Source: an uncultured Bacilli bacterium
GTDB taxonomy: Bacteria > Bacillota_I > Bacilli_A > RF39 > UBA660
Length of the DNA: 28,909 nucleotides
Assembly: GCA_948760655.1 (NCBI GenBank)
Contig: CAQBKK010000006.1
Coordinates: 1-28,909 of the forward strand
Direction of reading: 5' to 3'
Shown piece by piece: positions 15,528 through 22,484 of the stretch. The notes under the pieces were generated by a model. It was given only the letters and a program-made list of their open reading frames with translations, was not told the origin of the DNA and searched no databases. Each line of letters starts with the position of its first letter. Position 1 is the first letter of the stretch. The translations under genes and the position numbers were made by a program.

Positions 15528-15540
15528 AGACCAATTTTAT
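15512..15540 (+). terminator. Terminator of the HAD gene
   Basis: AAAATTGGT (15512-15520) and ACCAATTTT (15530-15538) form a 9-bp stem. The TAA stop of the HAD gene lies in the loop. The 3' arm supplies the T-rich tail. Confidence 0.7.
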
Positions 15541-15554
15541 TCATTTATAAATCT

Positions 15555-15597
15555 TTTATTATTATTATTATTATTTTTATTATTATTATTATTATTT
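15555..15597. repeat. TTA trinucleotide microsatellite
   Basis: Two runs of the TTA/ATT trinucleotide, about six copies each, are separated by a short T insertion. They lie between the converging ends of the HAD and Nudix genes. An open frame of Leu repeats through it is an artefact. Confidence 0.85.
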
Positions 15598-15637
15598 ATC
15601 TCTATAGTTTCTCTTAGTTAGTTCCTCACAAATTTTA

Positions 15638-16201
15638 TTATAAACTTTTTAATTTTTTTATCAATTTGTCATGGATTGGTATCATAAAGTCTACTATATC
15701 ATATTTTCCTTGACCTGTTGCCTCTTCAAAAGAAATCCAATCTACTCCTTTACTTTCTTCTTCTCTAAATTTTAAAACTTCATTTTCATTTGCTTCTAAA
15801 AGATAAATAACATCAAAATGAATATGCGCCGAAATGTATTTTCCTTTTTTTATATGCCCTTTTATTGGTGCAGATTGAATAGCAAAAATATTTTTATCTA
15901 AAACTTTTGGTTTTACTCCTGTTTCTTCTTCTACTTCTCTTGCTGCTACAGATAATAAATCAGATTCCCCATCTGCATGACCACCTGGATAAATCCATCC
16001 CCCATTAATATTATGATAAACCGCTAGCATTTTTGTTTTATTTTCATTAATTACAAAAGCTGAGGCAGAAAAATGGCCAAAAGTATTTTCTCTTGTTAAC
16101 ACATTACCAAAAGTTTCCATAAACTTTAAAAAGTATTCTTTATCCGTTTCTTCTTGCTCATTAAATGGCATATATTTTTTTATTTCTTCTTTTATATTCA
16201 T
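15638..16201 (-). CDS. Nudix hydrolase
   Basis: A 187-residue Nudix protein. The Nudix box is GGHADGESDLLSVAAREVEE followed by ETGV (residues 73-96), with the metal-binding REVEEE core intact. The domain begins around residue 42 (GHFSASAFVINENKTKMLAV). The N-terminal 40 residues form a helical extension typical of a group of uncharacterised bacterial Nudix proteins. Its start overlaps the end of the deoxyribosyltransferase-like gene by 4 nt (ATGA), so it is the last gene of the queuosine-salvage-like operon. Removal of a nucleoside diphosphate-linked or otherwise modified nucleotide is the likely chemistry, and the substrate is unknown. Confidence 0.9.
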   Translation of the reverse strand: MNIKEEIKKYMPFNEQEETDKEYFLKFMETFGNVLTRENTFGHFSASAFVINENKTKMLAVYHNINGGWIYPGGHADGESDLLSVAAREVEEETGVKPKVLDKNIFAIQSAPIKGHIKKGKYISAHIHFDVIYLLEANENEVLKFREEESKGVDWISFEEATGQGKYDIVDFMIPIHDKLIKKLKSL

Positions 16202-16602
16202 ACTTTTTTCTCCTCGTATAATTCAATCCATCCTAATTCTAGCCACAATTTTATTTCTTCATAGCATGTTATTTCTGAAGATGGCATTTTTAAAATAACT
16301 ATTTTTATATTTTTATTATAAATTAGATTTTGTGAAATACCAAATACAAGTTCTGCAAATGTTTCAGCACCAATATAACCTACTTTATTATCCTTATCCT
16401 CATTCATAATAAATAACACGTCTGTATTTATCATATTTTTAAAAAATTCTATATGAACTTTTGGATATAATTCTTTGAACTTTGTTTCTTCAATTTTTTT
16501 TGGATAGTCTAAAACAGTATAGTTTTTTTCTTCATAAAAATTTATCCATTTTTTTATTTGTTTTTGTAGCTTTGCACTACCTGATATTACTATGTTTTTC
16601 AT
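16198..16602 (-). CDS. Nucleoside 2-deoxyribosyltransferase-like Rossmann protein
   Basis: A 134-residue protein beginning KNIVISGSAKL, a beta-strand and phosphate-binding turn like those of NDT/DUF4406 proteins. The middle has TDVLFIMNEDKD, and GYIGAETFAELVFGISQN contains a Glu followed by hydrophobic residues in the position of the catalytic Glu of deoxyribosyltransferases. The ending CYEEIKLWLELGW is helical. Similar proteins are annotated only as hypothetical, and the NDT link is an inference from motif order. It lies 11 nt after the DUF2419 gene and overlaps the Nudix gene by 4 nt. In this context a role in moving or cleaving a nucleobase-sugar bond is plausible. Confidence 0.6.
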   Translation of the reverse strand: MKNIVISGSAKLQKQIKKWINFYEEKNYTVLDYPKKIEETKFKELYPKVHIEFFKNMINTDVLFIMNEDKDNKVGYIGAETFAELVFGISQNLIYNKNIKIVILKMPSSEITCYEEIKLWLELGWIELYEEKKV

Positions 16603-16613
16603 TTTCTCTCCTC

Positions 16614-17555
16614 CTAATAAGACATTGTTCTAGTTCTATGGTATGGTTTAAAGTTCTTGGTTTTGTCTTGTCCTAGACTCCAAATTATATCGTTAATGTC
16701 TATTACACATATTGTATTATTTAATTCTTGTTTTATCTTATCAATAGCAATAATCATACTTGCTCGAATTTCTACTTCGTATATAGAGTTTTCTTCTATC
16801 TCTTTTTTGTTATCTACTAAACTTGCGAGTTCTTCATCGTACTCTAAAATGTTCAGGCCTCTTAGACTTTGTGGTATTTTATAGTCTGCACACCCTACTA
16901 AGTGAGAGTAATCAACTTTCGCATTTTCTTTCCATTCTTTTATATGCAAAATGTCTGAGGTGACAAGTTGGGCAAGTTTATAAAAATAAATTGTTTTTCC
17001 ATTGTATGTTCGTGTATCTTCAAAACTTGGAAAATTGTTTATGATTAGGTCAAATAGTTCTAGGTCGGTTGTAATGTCTTTTGTAAATTCATAAAAATTA
17101 CCATTCATTTTTTTATTTATGATTTTACTTACTTCACTTACAACTTCATATCTTTCTTCGAGTAGAGGAATAGTCACGTTTCCTTTTAACGTTTCTTTAA
17201 ATTCTAAAAAAGAAATTTGTTCGAAATCTAAGTGTCCTTTCTCTTTTTGAAGTTTTATAAGGCCATAAATAAGAGCAAAAGCTCCATCGATTTCTTTTCC
17301 TTCTTCTGTAACTATAGTCCATTTAGGTTCGCCCCAAAAGGAACAATCAATAGCTTCTAGTATGATTAAAAAGTTCACAATTTCTTTTATATCCAAATCT
17401 AACAATCCAAAAGGATTATTTAAAAGCCAATGTTTTGGTTTTTCTATTTTTAATTGCTTTACTAATTTTTTTATTTCCTCTTCCTTTATTTTTACGTGTT
17501 TAGCATTCTTTGTTACAAACTGGCAGGTATCTATTATTTCTTCTAATTTATTCAT
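16614..17555 (-). CDS. Queuosine salvage hydrolase (DUF2419/Qng1-type)
   Basis: A 313-residue protein. Family landmarks in order are AIDCSFWGEPKW (69-79), DGAFALIYGL (90-99), IPLLEERYEVV, the TYNGKTIYFYKLAQLVTSDI block (183-202), CADYKIPQSLRGLNILEYD (222-240, with Asp224), and EIRASMIIAIDKI with EVE just before it. These match DUF2419, whose characterised members (Qng1) release queuine from queuosine 5'-monophosphate so that it can be reinserted into tRNA. The fold is related to DNA glycosylases. The gene overlaps the upstream HhH-GPD-like gene by 8 nt and is 11 nt from the next gene. Length is within the family's usual range. Bacterial copies are sporadic, which suggests a niche-dependent salvage role. 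Confidence 0.85.
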   Translation of the reverse strand: MNKLEEIIDTCQFVTKNAKHVKIKEEEIKKLVKQLKIEKPKHWLLNNPFGLLDLDIKEIVNFLIILEAIDCSFWGEPKWTIVTEEGKEIDGAFALIYGLIKLQKEKGHLDFEQISFLEFKETLKGNVTIPLLEERYEVVSEVSKIINKKMNGNFYEFTKDITTDLELFDLIINNFPSFEDTRTYNGKTIYFYKLAQLVTSDILHIKEWKENAKVDYSHLVGCADYKIPQSLRGLNILEYDEELASLVDNKKEIEENSIYEVEIRASMIIAIDKIKQELNNTICVIDINDIIWSLGQDKTKNFKPYHRTRTMSY

Positions 17556-18300
17556 TTTCTAACTCCTTAAATCCATTTCTACTCCATAACCATAGTGGGG
17601 TGTGAATGTCTATTGGTTTGTATTTTGTATCTTTTAATAATTCATTCCAACGATTTATTACAATTTCTTGTACATTTACTTTCATAAGTTCTTCTTCGGT
17701 TATTAATCCTAAACGATGGGTCGATTTTATGACATGGGTATCTGGTGCTATAGTTAAGTTTTCTATATTTTTATATTCTTGGGTTGTGTACTCCCATATA
17801 ACATATAACCAGTAATTGCATATTTTTGTTCCAGAAAGATAGGGAAATAATTTCTTATTTTCTTTTTGAATAAAAGTTCTAATTTTATCTACATCATTGT
17901 CTAGTTTTATAAATAGTTTTCTTATATCACCATCATATAGTTCTACAAAGGTTTTACATAGTGTTATCCATATTTCTGTTTGTTTATTTTTTTGTAAGGC
18001 TACTTTGTATTTTGTTAAAGCTTCTTGTACTTCTTCTACGGATCTTTTTAATACTTCTTTTGGATGGAACACAAAGTTTGTTTCTTTATCTTGGTAGGTT
18101 TTGTTGGCACTTTCCCACAACGTATAAGAATTTCTTTGGTAATTTAAGGCCATTGGTAAAGTAAAATATAAGTAGTTTTCTAAAGAACTTTTTTCTAAAT
18201 GTGGATTTTCATCTTCTGGCATAATTTCTCCACCTAATTTTCCTTGATGATACATTGTATATAAAATTTCTACTTTCTTCATTATTTCTTCTTTTTTCAT
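17548..18300 (-). CDS. HhH-GPD superfamily glycosylase-like protein
   Basis: A 250-residue, mostly helical protein. Residues 151-170 (LFPYLSGTKICNYWLYVIWE) look like a helix-hairpin-helix, and residues 182-200 (LTIAPDTHVIKSTHRLGLI) match the HhH-GPD catalytic loop consensus VDTHVxRVxxRLGL with Asp187 in the position of the catalytic Asp. No Fe-S Cys ligands are visible at the C-terminus. The overall family is one I cannot name. Its start has an AGAGGT ribosome binding site. It is the first gene of the operon and overlaps the Qng1-type gene by 8 nt, which suggests a joint role in base excision or salvage rather than general DNA repair. That is an inference from context. Confidence 0.7.
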   Translation of the reverse strand: MKKEEIMKKVEILYTMYHQGKLGGEIMPEDENPHLEKSSLENYLYFTLPMALNYQRNSYTLWESANKTYQDKETNFVFHPKEVLKRSVEEVQEALTKYKVALQKNKQTEIWITLCKTFVELYDGDIRKLFIKLDNDVDKIRTFIQKENKKLFPYLSGTKICNYWLYVIWEYTTQEYKNIENLTIAPDTHVIKSTHRLGLITEEELMKVNVQEIVINRWNELLKDTKYKPIDIHTPLWLWSRNGFKELENE

Positions 18301-18318
18301 AACTGTACCTCTGTTTTT

Positions 18319-18346
18319 ATTTTAACATTTTTTATTTATATTACAA
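18319..18346 (-). promoter_or_regulatory. Promoter of the queuosine-salvage-like operon
   Basis: TTGTAA (18346-18341) and TAAAAT (18324-18319) are 16 nt apart on the minus strand, just before the ribosome binding site and the ATG at 18300. The -35 overlaps the T-tract of the terminator of the toxin gene upstream. Confidence 0.5.
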
Positions 18347-18368
18347 AAAGAACTTAACTAAAAGTTCT
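18344..18368 (-). terminator. Terminator of the toxin-antitoxin unit
   Basis: AGAACTT and AAGTTCT (18368-18362 with 18355-18349) form a 7-bp stem with a 6-nt loop followed by TTTTTG on the minus strand. It starts at the last base of the toxin stop codon. Confidence 0.75.
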
Positions 18369-18654
18369 CATTTATTAAACAATTCGCTATGACTTCCTAA
18401 TGAAAATAGTAATAATATTAATTCATTGTTATTCAATTGATAAATTAGTAGCCAATTTGGTTCTATATGGCATTCACGACAATTTTTATAATTTTTATCA
18501 TTGATTAACTGATGGTCTTTATATTTATCTTCTAATTTTTCACCTTTAGCAAGTTTTTCAACTATTTCATACAATTTAGCTAAATCTTTCCCCTTTTTTT
18601 TGCTTTTTTATATTGTTTTTTAAAATTGTTAGTATAATCTACGGTGTATTTCAT
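18368..18654 (-). pseudogene. YafQ/RelE-family toxin gene, frameshifted
   Basis: From the ATG at 18654 the frame reads MKYTVDYTNNFKKQYKKAKK and stops after 24 residues at 18580. The rest of the toxin (KDLAKLYEIVEKLAKGE, then YKNCRECHIEPNWLLIYQL and LILLLFSLGSHSELF) follows in another frame. The YafQ landmarks (GxFRECHIEPDWLLIYxi and the GSHSELF ending) are there. An eight-base A run in the message (18594-18601) is one A short of giving a continuous KKKGKDLAK. So a single slip inactivates an otherwise intact mRNA-interferase gene of 95 residues. It is 2 bp downstream of the antitoxin gene, the usual dinJ-yafQ order. A sequencing error in the homopolymer is possible. Confidence 0.8.
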
Positions 18655-18656
18655 AA

Positions 18657-18947
18657 TCAATCCTTATCTAAAGAATGCATTAAATCTTCCATATTTGTAT
18701 AGCCTTTTCTTTTGCCATTTTTTATATCTTCTACAATCTGTTCTCCTTCTTGTAATGCGTCTAGAAGTTCTTTGCTTGGTTTAGGATTCTTCACTTCAAA
18801 AGGAAGGCCATTTGTATAAATTAATTGTTTAATTGCCATATTTACAAACGTACTCATATTTAATCCTAAATTTTTTAGAATGCTATTCGCCATATCTTTG
18901 TCATGCGAATCTACTTGAACGTTTACTGCACTTGTTATAGATTCCAT
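18657..18947 (-). CDS. RelB/DinJ-family antitoxin
   Basis: A 96-residue protein from the preferred start. The N-terminal ribbon-helix-helix (SAVNVQVDSHDKDMANSILK, then LGLNMSTFVNMAIKQLI) and GLPFEVKNP are typical of DinJ. The C-terminal half is a toxin-binding helix. An in-frame ATG at 18998 would add 17 residues but lies upstream of the likely transcription start, so I use 18947, which the promoter supports. It should repress its own operon and neutralise the YafQ-type toxin, whose gene 2 bp downstream is broken. Confidence 0.85.
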   Translation of the reverse strand: MESITSAVNVQVDSHDKDMANSILKNLGLNMSTFVNMAIKQLIYTNGLPFEVKNPKPSKELLDALQEGEQIVEDIKNGKRKGYTNMEDLMHSLDKD

Positions 18948-18966
18948 TTTTTCACGTCTTTCTGTA

Positions 18967-18995
18967 AGAATATCTCTTTTTTGTATACATGTCAA
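18967..18995 (-). promoter_or_regulatory. Antitoxin promoter with palindromic operator
   Basis: A perfect TTGACA (18995-18990) and TATTCT (18972-18967) are 17 nt apart on the minus strand. The 8-bp palindrome TGTATACA (18982-18989) sits in the spacer, a likely operator for the autoregulating antitoxin. The start near 18960 leaves about 13 nt before the ATG at 18947. Confidence 0.7.
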
Positions 18996-19090
18996 CATTA
19001 TACGTTGTTTTCATGTTATATTTTGTATTATATATAATATTTTATGTATATTTTTTGTTGAAGACACAATCGTTTTCTTTATTTTACTTT

Positions 19091-19540
19091 CTAAAAAGGA
19101 ATCCAAGTCTGCATTCCTTTTTTGTTTATAGGAAAAGGTTTTAATTTTATTATTTGGTCAATTACTATTAATGTTGCATATTTGCTTTCTTTCTTATTTT
19201 CCCAAAATGTATCATTAACGCATAGTTCTTTATTGTATCGTGCCTTTATCTTTTCTATTGAAATGTTTTGTAAATCAAAAAATAATACTTCTTTTATTGT
19301 GAAATAGGCAAGGATATTTCCGCCAGATTTTTTTACTAAAACAATATCCTCTTTTTTTATTTTTTCATAAGGAGCTATTTTCTTTTTACTAAACCTAGAT
19401 TCAACTCTTTTCTTTCCTTCTAATATATATGTTAAATATGGCTCTGTAAAAATCCCTAAATGAAGTGTTTTATCTTTTATATTCAGCCACTCTTTTAGTT
19501 CTAGTTGTTCTTGTAAATTATTTAAAATTTCGTTATACAT
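19091..19540 (-). CDS. ASCH-domain protein
   Basis: A 149-residue protein. After a helical N-terminus (1-25) comes LHLGIFTEPYLTYILEGKKR followed by VESRFS, which is the ASCH opening strand, helix and G-K-x-x-E-x-R loop. EDIVLVKKSGGNILAYFTIKE and SKYATLIVIDQI supply the later barrel strands. ASCH domains relate to the PUA fold and bind RNA or process modified nucleosides such as N4-acetylcytidine. The neighbouring genes are broken or unrelated, so no partner is evident. A second, truncated ASCH-like gene lies at 6248-6445. Confidence 0.8.
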   Translation of the reverse strand: MYNEILNNLQEQLELKEWLNIKDKTLHLGIFTEPYLTYILEGKKRVESRFSKKKIAPYEKIKKEDIVLVKKSGGNILAYFTIKEVLFFDLQNISIEKIKARYNKELCVNDTFWENKKESKYATLIVIDQIIKLKPFPINKKGMQTWIPF

Positions 19541-19641
19541 TGTTGTTCCTTTCTTTTTTTATTTTTTCTATAAATTATTATCTATTCATTGCTTTTAGAA
19601 AGAAAAGTTTCATTAGATGACTTTAGAATAATCATATTTTG

Positions 19642-20150
19642 TTATTCTATTTTATCTACTTCATCTATATATTTCAATATTTCTTTAAATTCTTTATACC
19701 CTGCTTTTTCATTGAAGTGTCCTGCTTTTTTTATTACAACTTTTTTTGCAGAAATATGATTTGCAAAATGGGAAGCGTCATGTTCTGCAATGTATGGATC
19801 ATCATTTGAATAGATACAAATTCTTTCTTTACAACAAGTGACGATTTCTTGTAATTTTTCGTCATTCATATAAAAGGACTCATACAATTTATAATCGTCA
19901 TCAAATTTTAAGTTATTAAATCCCGCCACTGTTATTAACTTTTTTATTTTCACTTTGTTTTCTATCAAAAATTTTATAATAAATATTCCACCCAAGCTAT
20001 GCGTAATAAAAGTTGTTTCTTCTGTAATATAACCTATTCTTAAATAAGATTTTAAGATTTCACTCCAATGCTTAATTCTTTTTTTAACCAAGGTAACCAA
20101 TTTTTATAAGGATTCCCGTAAGAGCCATGAATCAAAAATATATTGTTCAT
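19642..20150 (-). pseudogene. RBBP9/YdeN-type alpha/beta hydrolase gene with internal deletion
   Basis: The true start is at 20150: MNNIFLIHGSYGNPYKNWLP continues through WLKKEL, then a frameshift leads to a stop at 20052. The other frame (to 19642) restarts with KHWSEILKSYL and holds the nucleophile motif ITHSLGG, then AGFNNLKFDD, the acid loop SNDDPYIAEHDAS and the catalytic His in KKAGHFNEKAGY. Relatives have about 20 further residues (a strand and FPTPEGQ-like loop) between the two pieces. So this is a non-triplet deletion of roughly 60 bases near 20065, not a simple sequencing error. Function was probably a serine hydrolase of unknown substrate. Confidence 0.75.
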
Positions 20151-20224
20151 ACTATCATTCCTTTTTCTTTTATTATACTATTTAATTATTTTTTATGATA
20201 TAGTTTTCTTTAAGGAAGTGGAAA

Positions 20225-20815
20225 ATGGAAAAGTCAGTTTTTAATAATGGATTTTTTGAATTTTTAGAAACAGAAGAAGAATTTGTTATTGATGGAGAAA
20301 AAAGAAATATTAAAAGAACAATGGTTAGAAGACCTCCTGGTATTCGGGCACTTATTGTTAATAAAGAAAAAAAGCAGATTTTATTATCCAAAGAGTTTCG
20401 TTATGAATTAAATGGGTGGGATTATCGTTTACCTGGTGGAAAGGTATTTGATAGTTTAGAAGAATATAAAAATTCTTTAGAAGTAGGAGATGTTTTAAAA
20501 CACGTAGATAAAACTGTTCCAAAAGAGGTTTTAGAAGAAGTAGGAATTGTTGTTCGTAATCCTAAATTATTAAAAGTTTCTATAGATGGTGCAGGAGTAA
20601 TTTGGGATTTGTATTACTATGAAATCACCGACTATGAAGTGAGTGATGGTGGACCACAACTGGAAGAAAATGAAGTCGTAGATGGATTTGTATGGAAAAG
20701 TTTTGATGAAATTATTACATTGTGTATTACTAAAAAGATTCATGAAGATCGGACAGTAGGAATGTTACTTACTTATATTTTAGAACATAAAAAAAATTTA
20801 CAAAATCAAATGTAA
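20225..20815 (+). CDS. Nudix hydrolase with a split Nudix box
   Basis: A 196-residue protein. The fold begins at about residue 36 (VRRPPGIRALIVNKEKKQIL) and GWDYRLPGGKVFD opens the Nudix box, but about 25 residues (from SLEEYKNSLE to LKHVDKTVP) are inserted before KEVLEEVGIVV. The Arg of the REUxEE core is Lys here and the two Glu metal ligands are kept. The later EENEVVDGFVWKSFDEI matches the C-terminal strand and helix. Related Firmicutes proteins share this insertion, so it is a subfamily trait rather than damage. It stands alone, with an AAGGAAG ribosome binding site, and its terminator overlaps the stop. Confidence 0.85.
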   Translation: MEKSVFNNGFFEFLETEEEFVIDGEKRNIKRTMVRRPPGIRALIVNKEKKQILLSKEFRYELNGWDYRLPGGKVFDSLEEYKNSLEVGDVLKHVDKTVPKEVLEEVGIVVRNPKLLKVSIDGAGVIWDLYYYEITDYEVSDGGPQLEENEVVDGFVWKSFDEIITLCITKKIHEDRTVGMLLTYILEHKKNLQNQM

Positions 20816-20824
20816 GTTTTTTTA
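20794..20824 (+). terminator. Terminator of the Nudix gene
   Basis: AAATTTACA (20794-20802) pairs with TGTAAGTTT (20811-20819; one T-G pair) around an 8-nt loop and runs into seven T. The TAA stop is inside the 3' arm. Confidence 0.65.
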
Positions 20825-20831
20825 TTTTAAT

Positions 20832-21296
20832 TTATAGCTTTAATGTAGGAATTTCTATTCCATAGTCTTCGAAATAATCATCTACATTTGTATATTCATA
20901 ACCTTCTTTTAATACGTTATTTTTTGATGAAGTCTTTATTTTTATGACATTAAAATTTTTTAATGTGGAATATATATTTGTTAAAGTCATTCTTTGATTC
21001 TCTGTTATATCCGTTGATACGAACATCCACAATTCTGTTTTGTCATTGTAATAAGTATTATTAAATCCTAATATAACTCCTTGTAAACTCAAATCTACTG
21101 CTTGATTGACTAACCAATGATCATCTTCTTTTTTGTAACAAAGGTTTAAAGATTGAAAGTAGTCTGTTGGTTCTATTTCGTCTTCAAAGCTTGTTGTATG
21201 GCCATGTTTTCTTTCTTTTATTTTTGAATATTCTATCCATTCTCCAAAATAAGATATTTTCCCATTCTTATCTATTATAAAACCTAGTTCTTGCAT
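20832..21296 (-). CDS. Unknown protein coupled to a UDG-superfamily gene
   Basis: A 154-residue protein starting MQELGFIIDKNGKISYFGEW. The ATG at 21296 has GGAGG eight nt before it, whereas a longer frame from 21317 has no such signal. No membrane segment or known motif is visible. The pattern alternates beta strands and polar loops, with an internal DHWLVNQAVDLSLQGVILG helix-like stretch and an acidic end (NVDDYFEDYGIEIP). The start lies 13 nt inside the end of the UDG-superfamily gene, so the two are co-translated and probably act together. I cannot name a family. Confidence 0.75.
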   Translation of the reverse strand: MQELGFIIDKNGKISYFGEWIEYSKIKERKHGHTTSFEDEIEPTDYFQSLNLCYKKEDDHWLVNQAVDLSLQGVILGFNNTYYNDKTELWMFVSTDITENQRMTLTNIYSTLKNFNVIKIKTSSKNNVLKEGYEYTNVDDYFEDYGIEIPTLKL

Positions 21297-21943
21297 TTTA
21301 TTTCCTCCATAATCCATTTTATATCTTCTATTGCTTTCTCTATATTAAATCTACCATTTCCTACAGGATAGAACACCGAATAAAAGGAATAAACTTTCCC
21401 ATTTATTTCTTTTTTAAATTCTTTTTTTCGACATTTGGAAACAGAAATGTTTTCTTCGAGTACAATCGAACTTACTTGATTCCCAAAAAGAACCACTACC
21501 TTTGGATTTATGATTTCAATTTCTTTTCTTAATAAATCTAAGTATTCTTGGTATACACTATCTGGAAGTGGCCTTGCATCTATTTGGGTACATTTTCCTA
21601 AATTGGTAATAAAATATTTATGCTTTGTAACATCTTCATAAACGCTGTCTGCAAATTCTGGTGTCCAATCTGAACCTTTAATTGTTTTTATTTTCTCATA
21701 AATACTTTTCTCCATTAAATCTAAACTATAGAATAAATCCCAAATATTTTTTGTTCCTATCCAAGGTGATTTTCTTCCTTGCCATGATTTAACGGACGCG
21801 ATATTTCTTCCTGTTGGATTCATAAAGACAAAACAAATTTCTGGATTTTTTATGCATCCACCATTATAAATGGAGTCTAGTTCTTTTGCTCCATATTTTA
21901 ATTGCAATTTATCGTATTCTATTTTTAAATCATCTAATTTCAT
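21284..21943 (-). CDS. Uracil-DNA glycosylase superfamily protein
   Basis: A 219-residue protein from the ATG at 21943, which has AAAGG 8 nt upstream. The GTG at 21952 overlaps this site and is rejected. UDG-fold landmarks: PEICFVFMNPTGRN as motif A, SPWIGTKNIWDLFY, the central YFITNLGKC strand, NPKVVVLFGNQVSS as the later strand and turn, and FYPVGNGRFN in the place of the family 4/5 HPSxxN loop. The motif A Asp/Glu found in classic UDGs is replaced by Asn and Thr, so the substrate may not be uracil in DNA. It overlaps the unknown downstream gene by 13 nt. Confidence 0.75.
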   Translation of the reverse strand: MKLDDLKIEYDKLQLKYGAKELDSIYNGGCIKNPEICFVFMNPTGRNIASVKSWQGRKSPWIGTKNIWDLFYSLDLMEKSIYEKIKTIKGSDWTPEFADSVYEDVTKHKYFITNLGKCTQIDARPLPDSVYQEYLDLLRKEIEIINPKVVVLFGNQVSSIVLEENISVSKCRKKEFKKEINGKVYSFYSVFYPVGNGRFNIEKAIEDIKWIMEEIKCKN

Positions 21944-22024
21944 AATTTTCACCTTTATTTATTATAACATGATAATGGTATATTTTTTTCTTTGTTTTAT
22001 AAAATAGTAACGAGAAGATGATTT

Positions 22025-22480
22025 ATGAAAAAAATTTTACAAACTTTATTTTATTTATTTTTTCCTCTTTTCCTTGGAAGGATTGTTGCTTTTATCATTC
22101 GAAATCATATTGATTATGCTAGTTTAGTAAAACCTTTTTTTGCTCCACCTAAACTATTGTTTCCCATTGCATGGACGATTATCTATCTTCTTATGGGTAC
22201 CTCTTATTATTTGTATAAAAAAGAATTTGAAGAGAATGGACGCATTGACGGCATTTATTATTTGCAACTTATCGTTAATCTTTTATGGAGTATTCTTTTC
22301 TTTTTATGGAAAGCTAGATTTTTTGCTATTTTATGGATTCTTCTTTTAGATGTTTTGGTACTTCTTCTCCTTTCTTTGTTTTGGAGCAAGAAAAAAATAA
22401 GTGCACTTTTAAATATCCCTTATTTGGTTTGGATTCTTTTTGCTACTTATTTAACAATTGGCATTTTCATTTTAAATTAG
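22025..22480 (+). CDS. TspO/MBR-family membrane protein
   Basis: A 151-residue protein with five predicted helices. Family motifs are KPFFAPPKLLFPIAWTIIYL (helix 1-2 loop and helix 2 start, with the conserved Pro and Trp) and NLLWSILFFLWKA (helix 3), with the last helix around LVWILFATYLTIGIFIL. Bacterial TspO binds porphyrins and steroids and has been linked to tetrapyrrole handling and stress. It is a single gene. Its 3' end is 4 nt from that of the convergent carD-like gene, without an obvious terminator between. Confidence 0.92.
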   Translation: MKKILQTLFYLFFPLFLGRIVAFIIRNHIDYASLVKPFFAPPKLLFPIAWTIIYLLMGTSYYLYKKEFEENGRIDGIYYLQLIVNLLWSILFFLWKARFFAILWILLLDVLVLLLLSLFWSKKKISALLNIPYLVWILFATYLTIGIFILN

Positions 22481-22484
22481 TTTC

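Noticed and set aside
15555..15597. CRISPR-like repetition
   Set aside because: The tract is a simple trinucleotide repeat without spacers; I saw no cas genes or regular repeat-spacer pattern anywhere.
15415..15621. A Leu-rich frame on the plus strand through the TTA repeat
   Set aside because: The Leu run is a direct product of the TTA microsatellite and the frame overlaps the real HAD gene.
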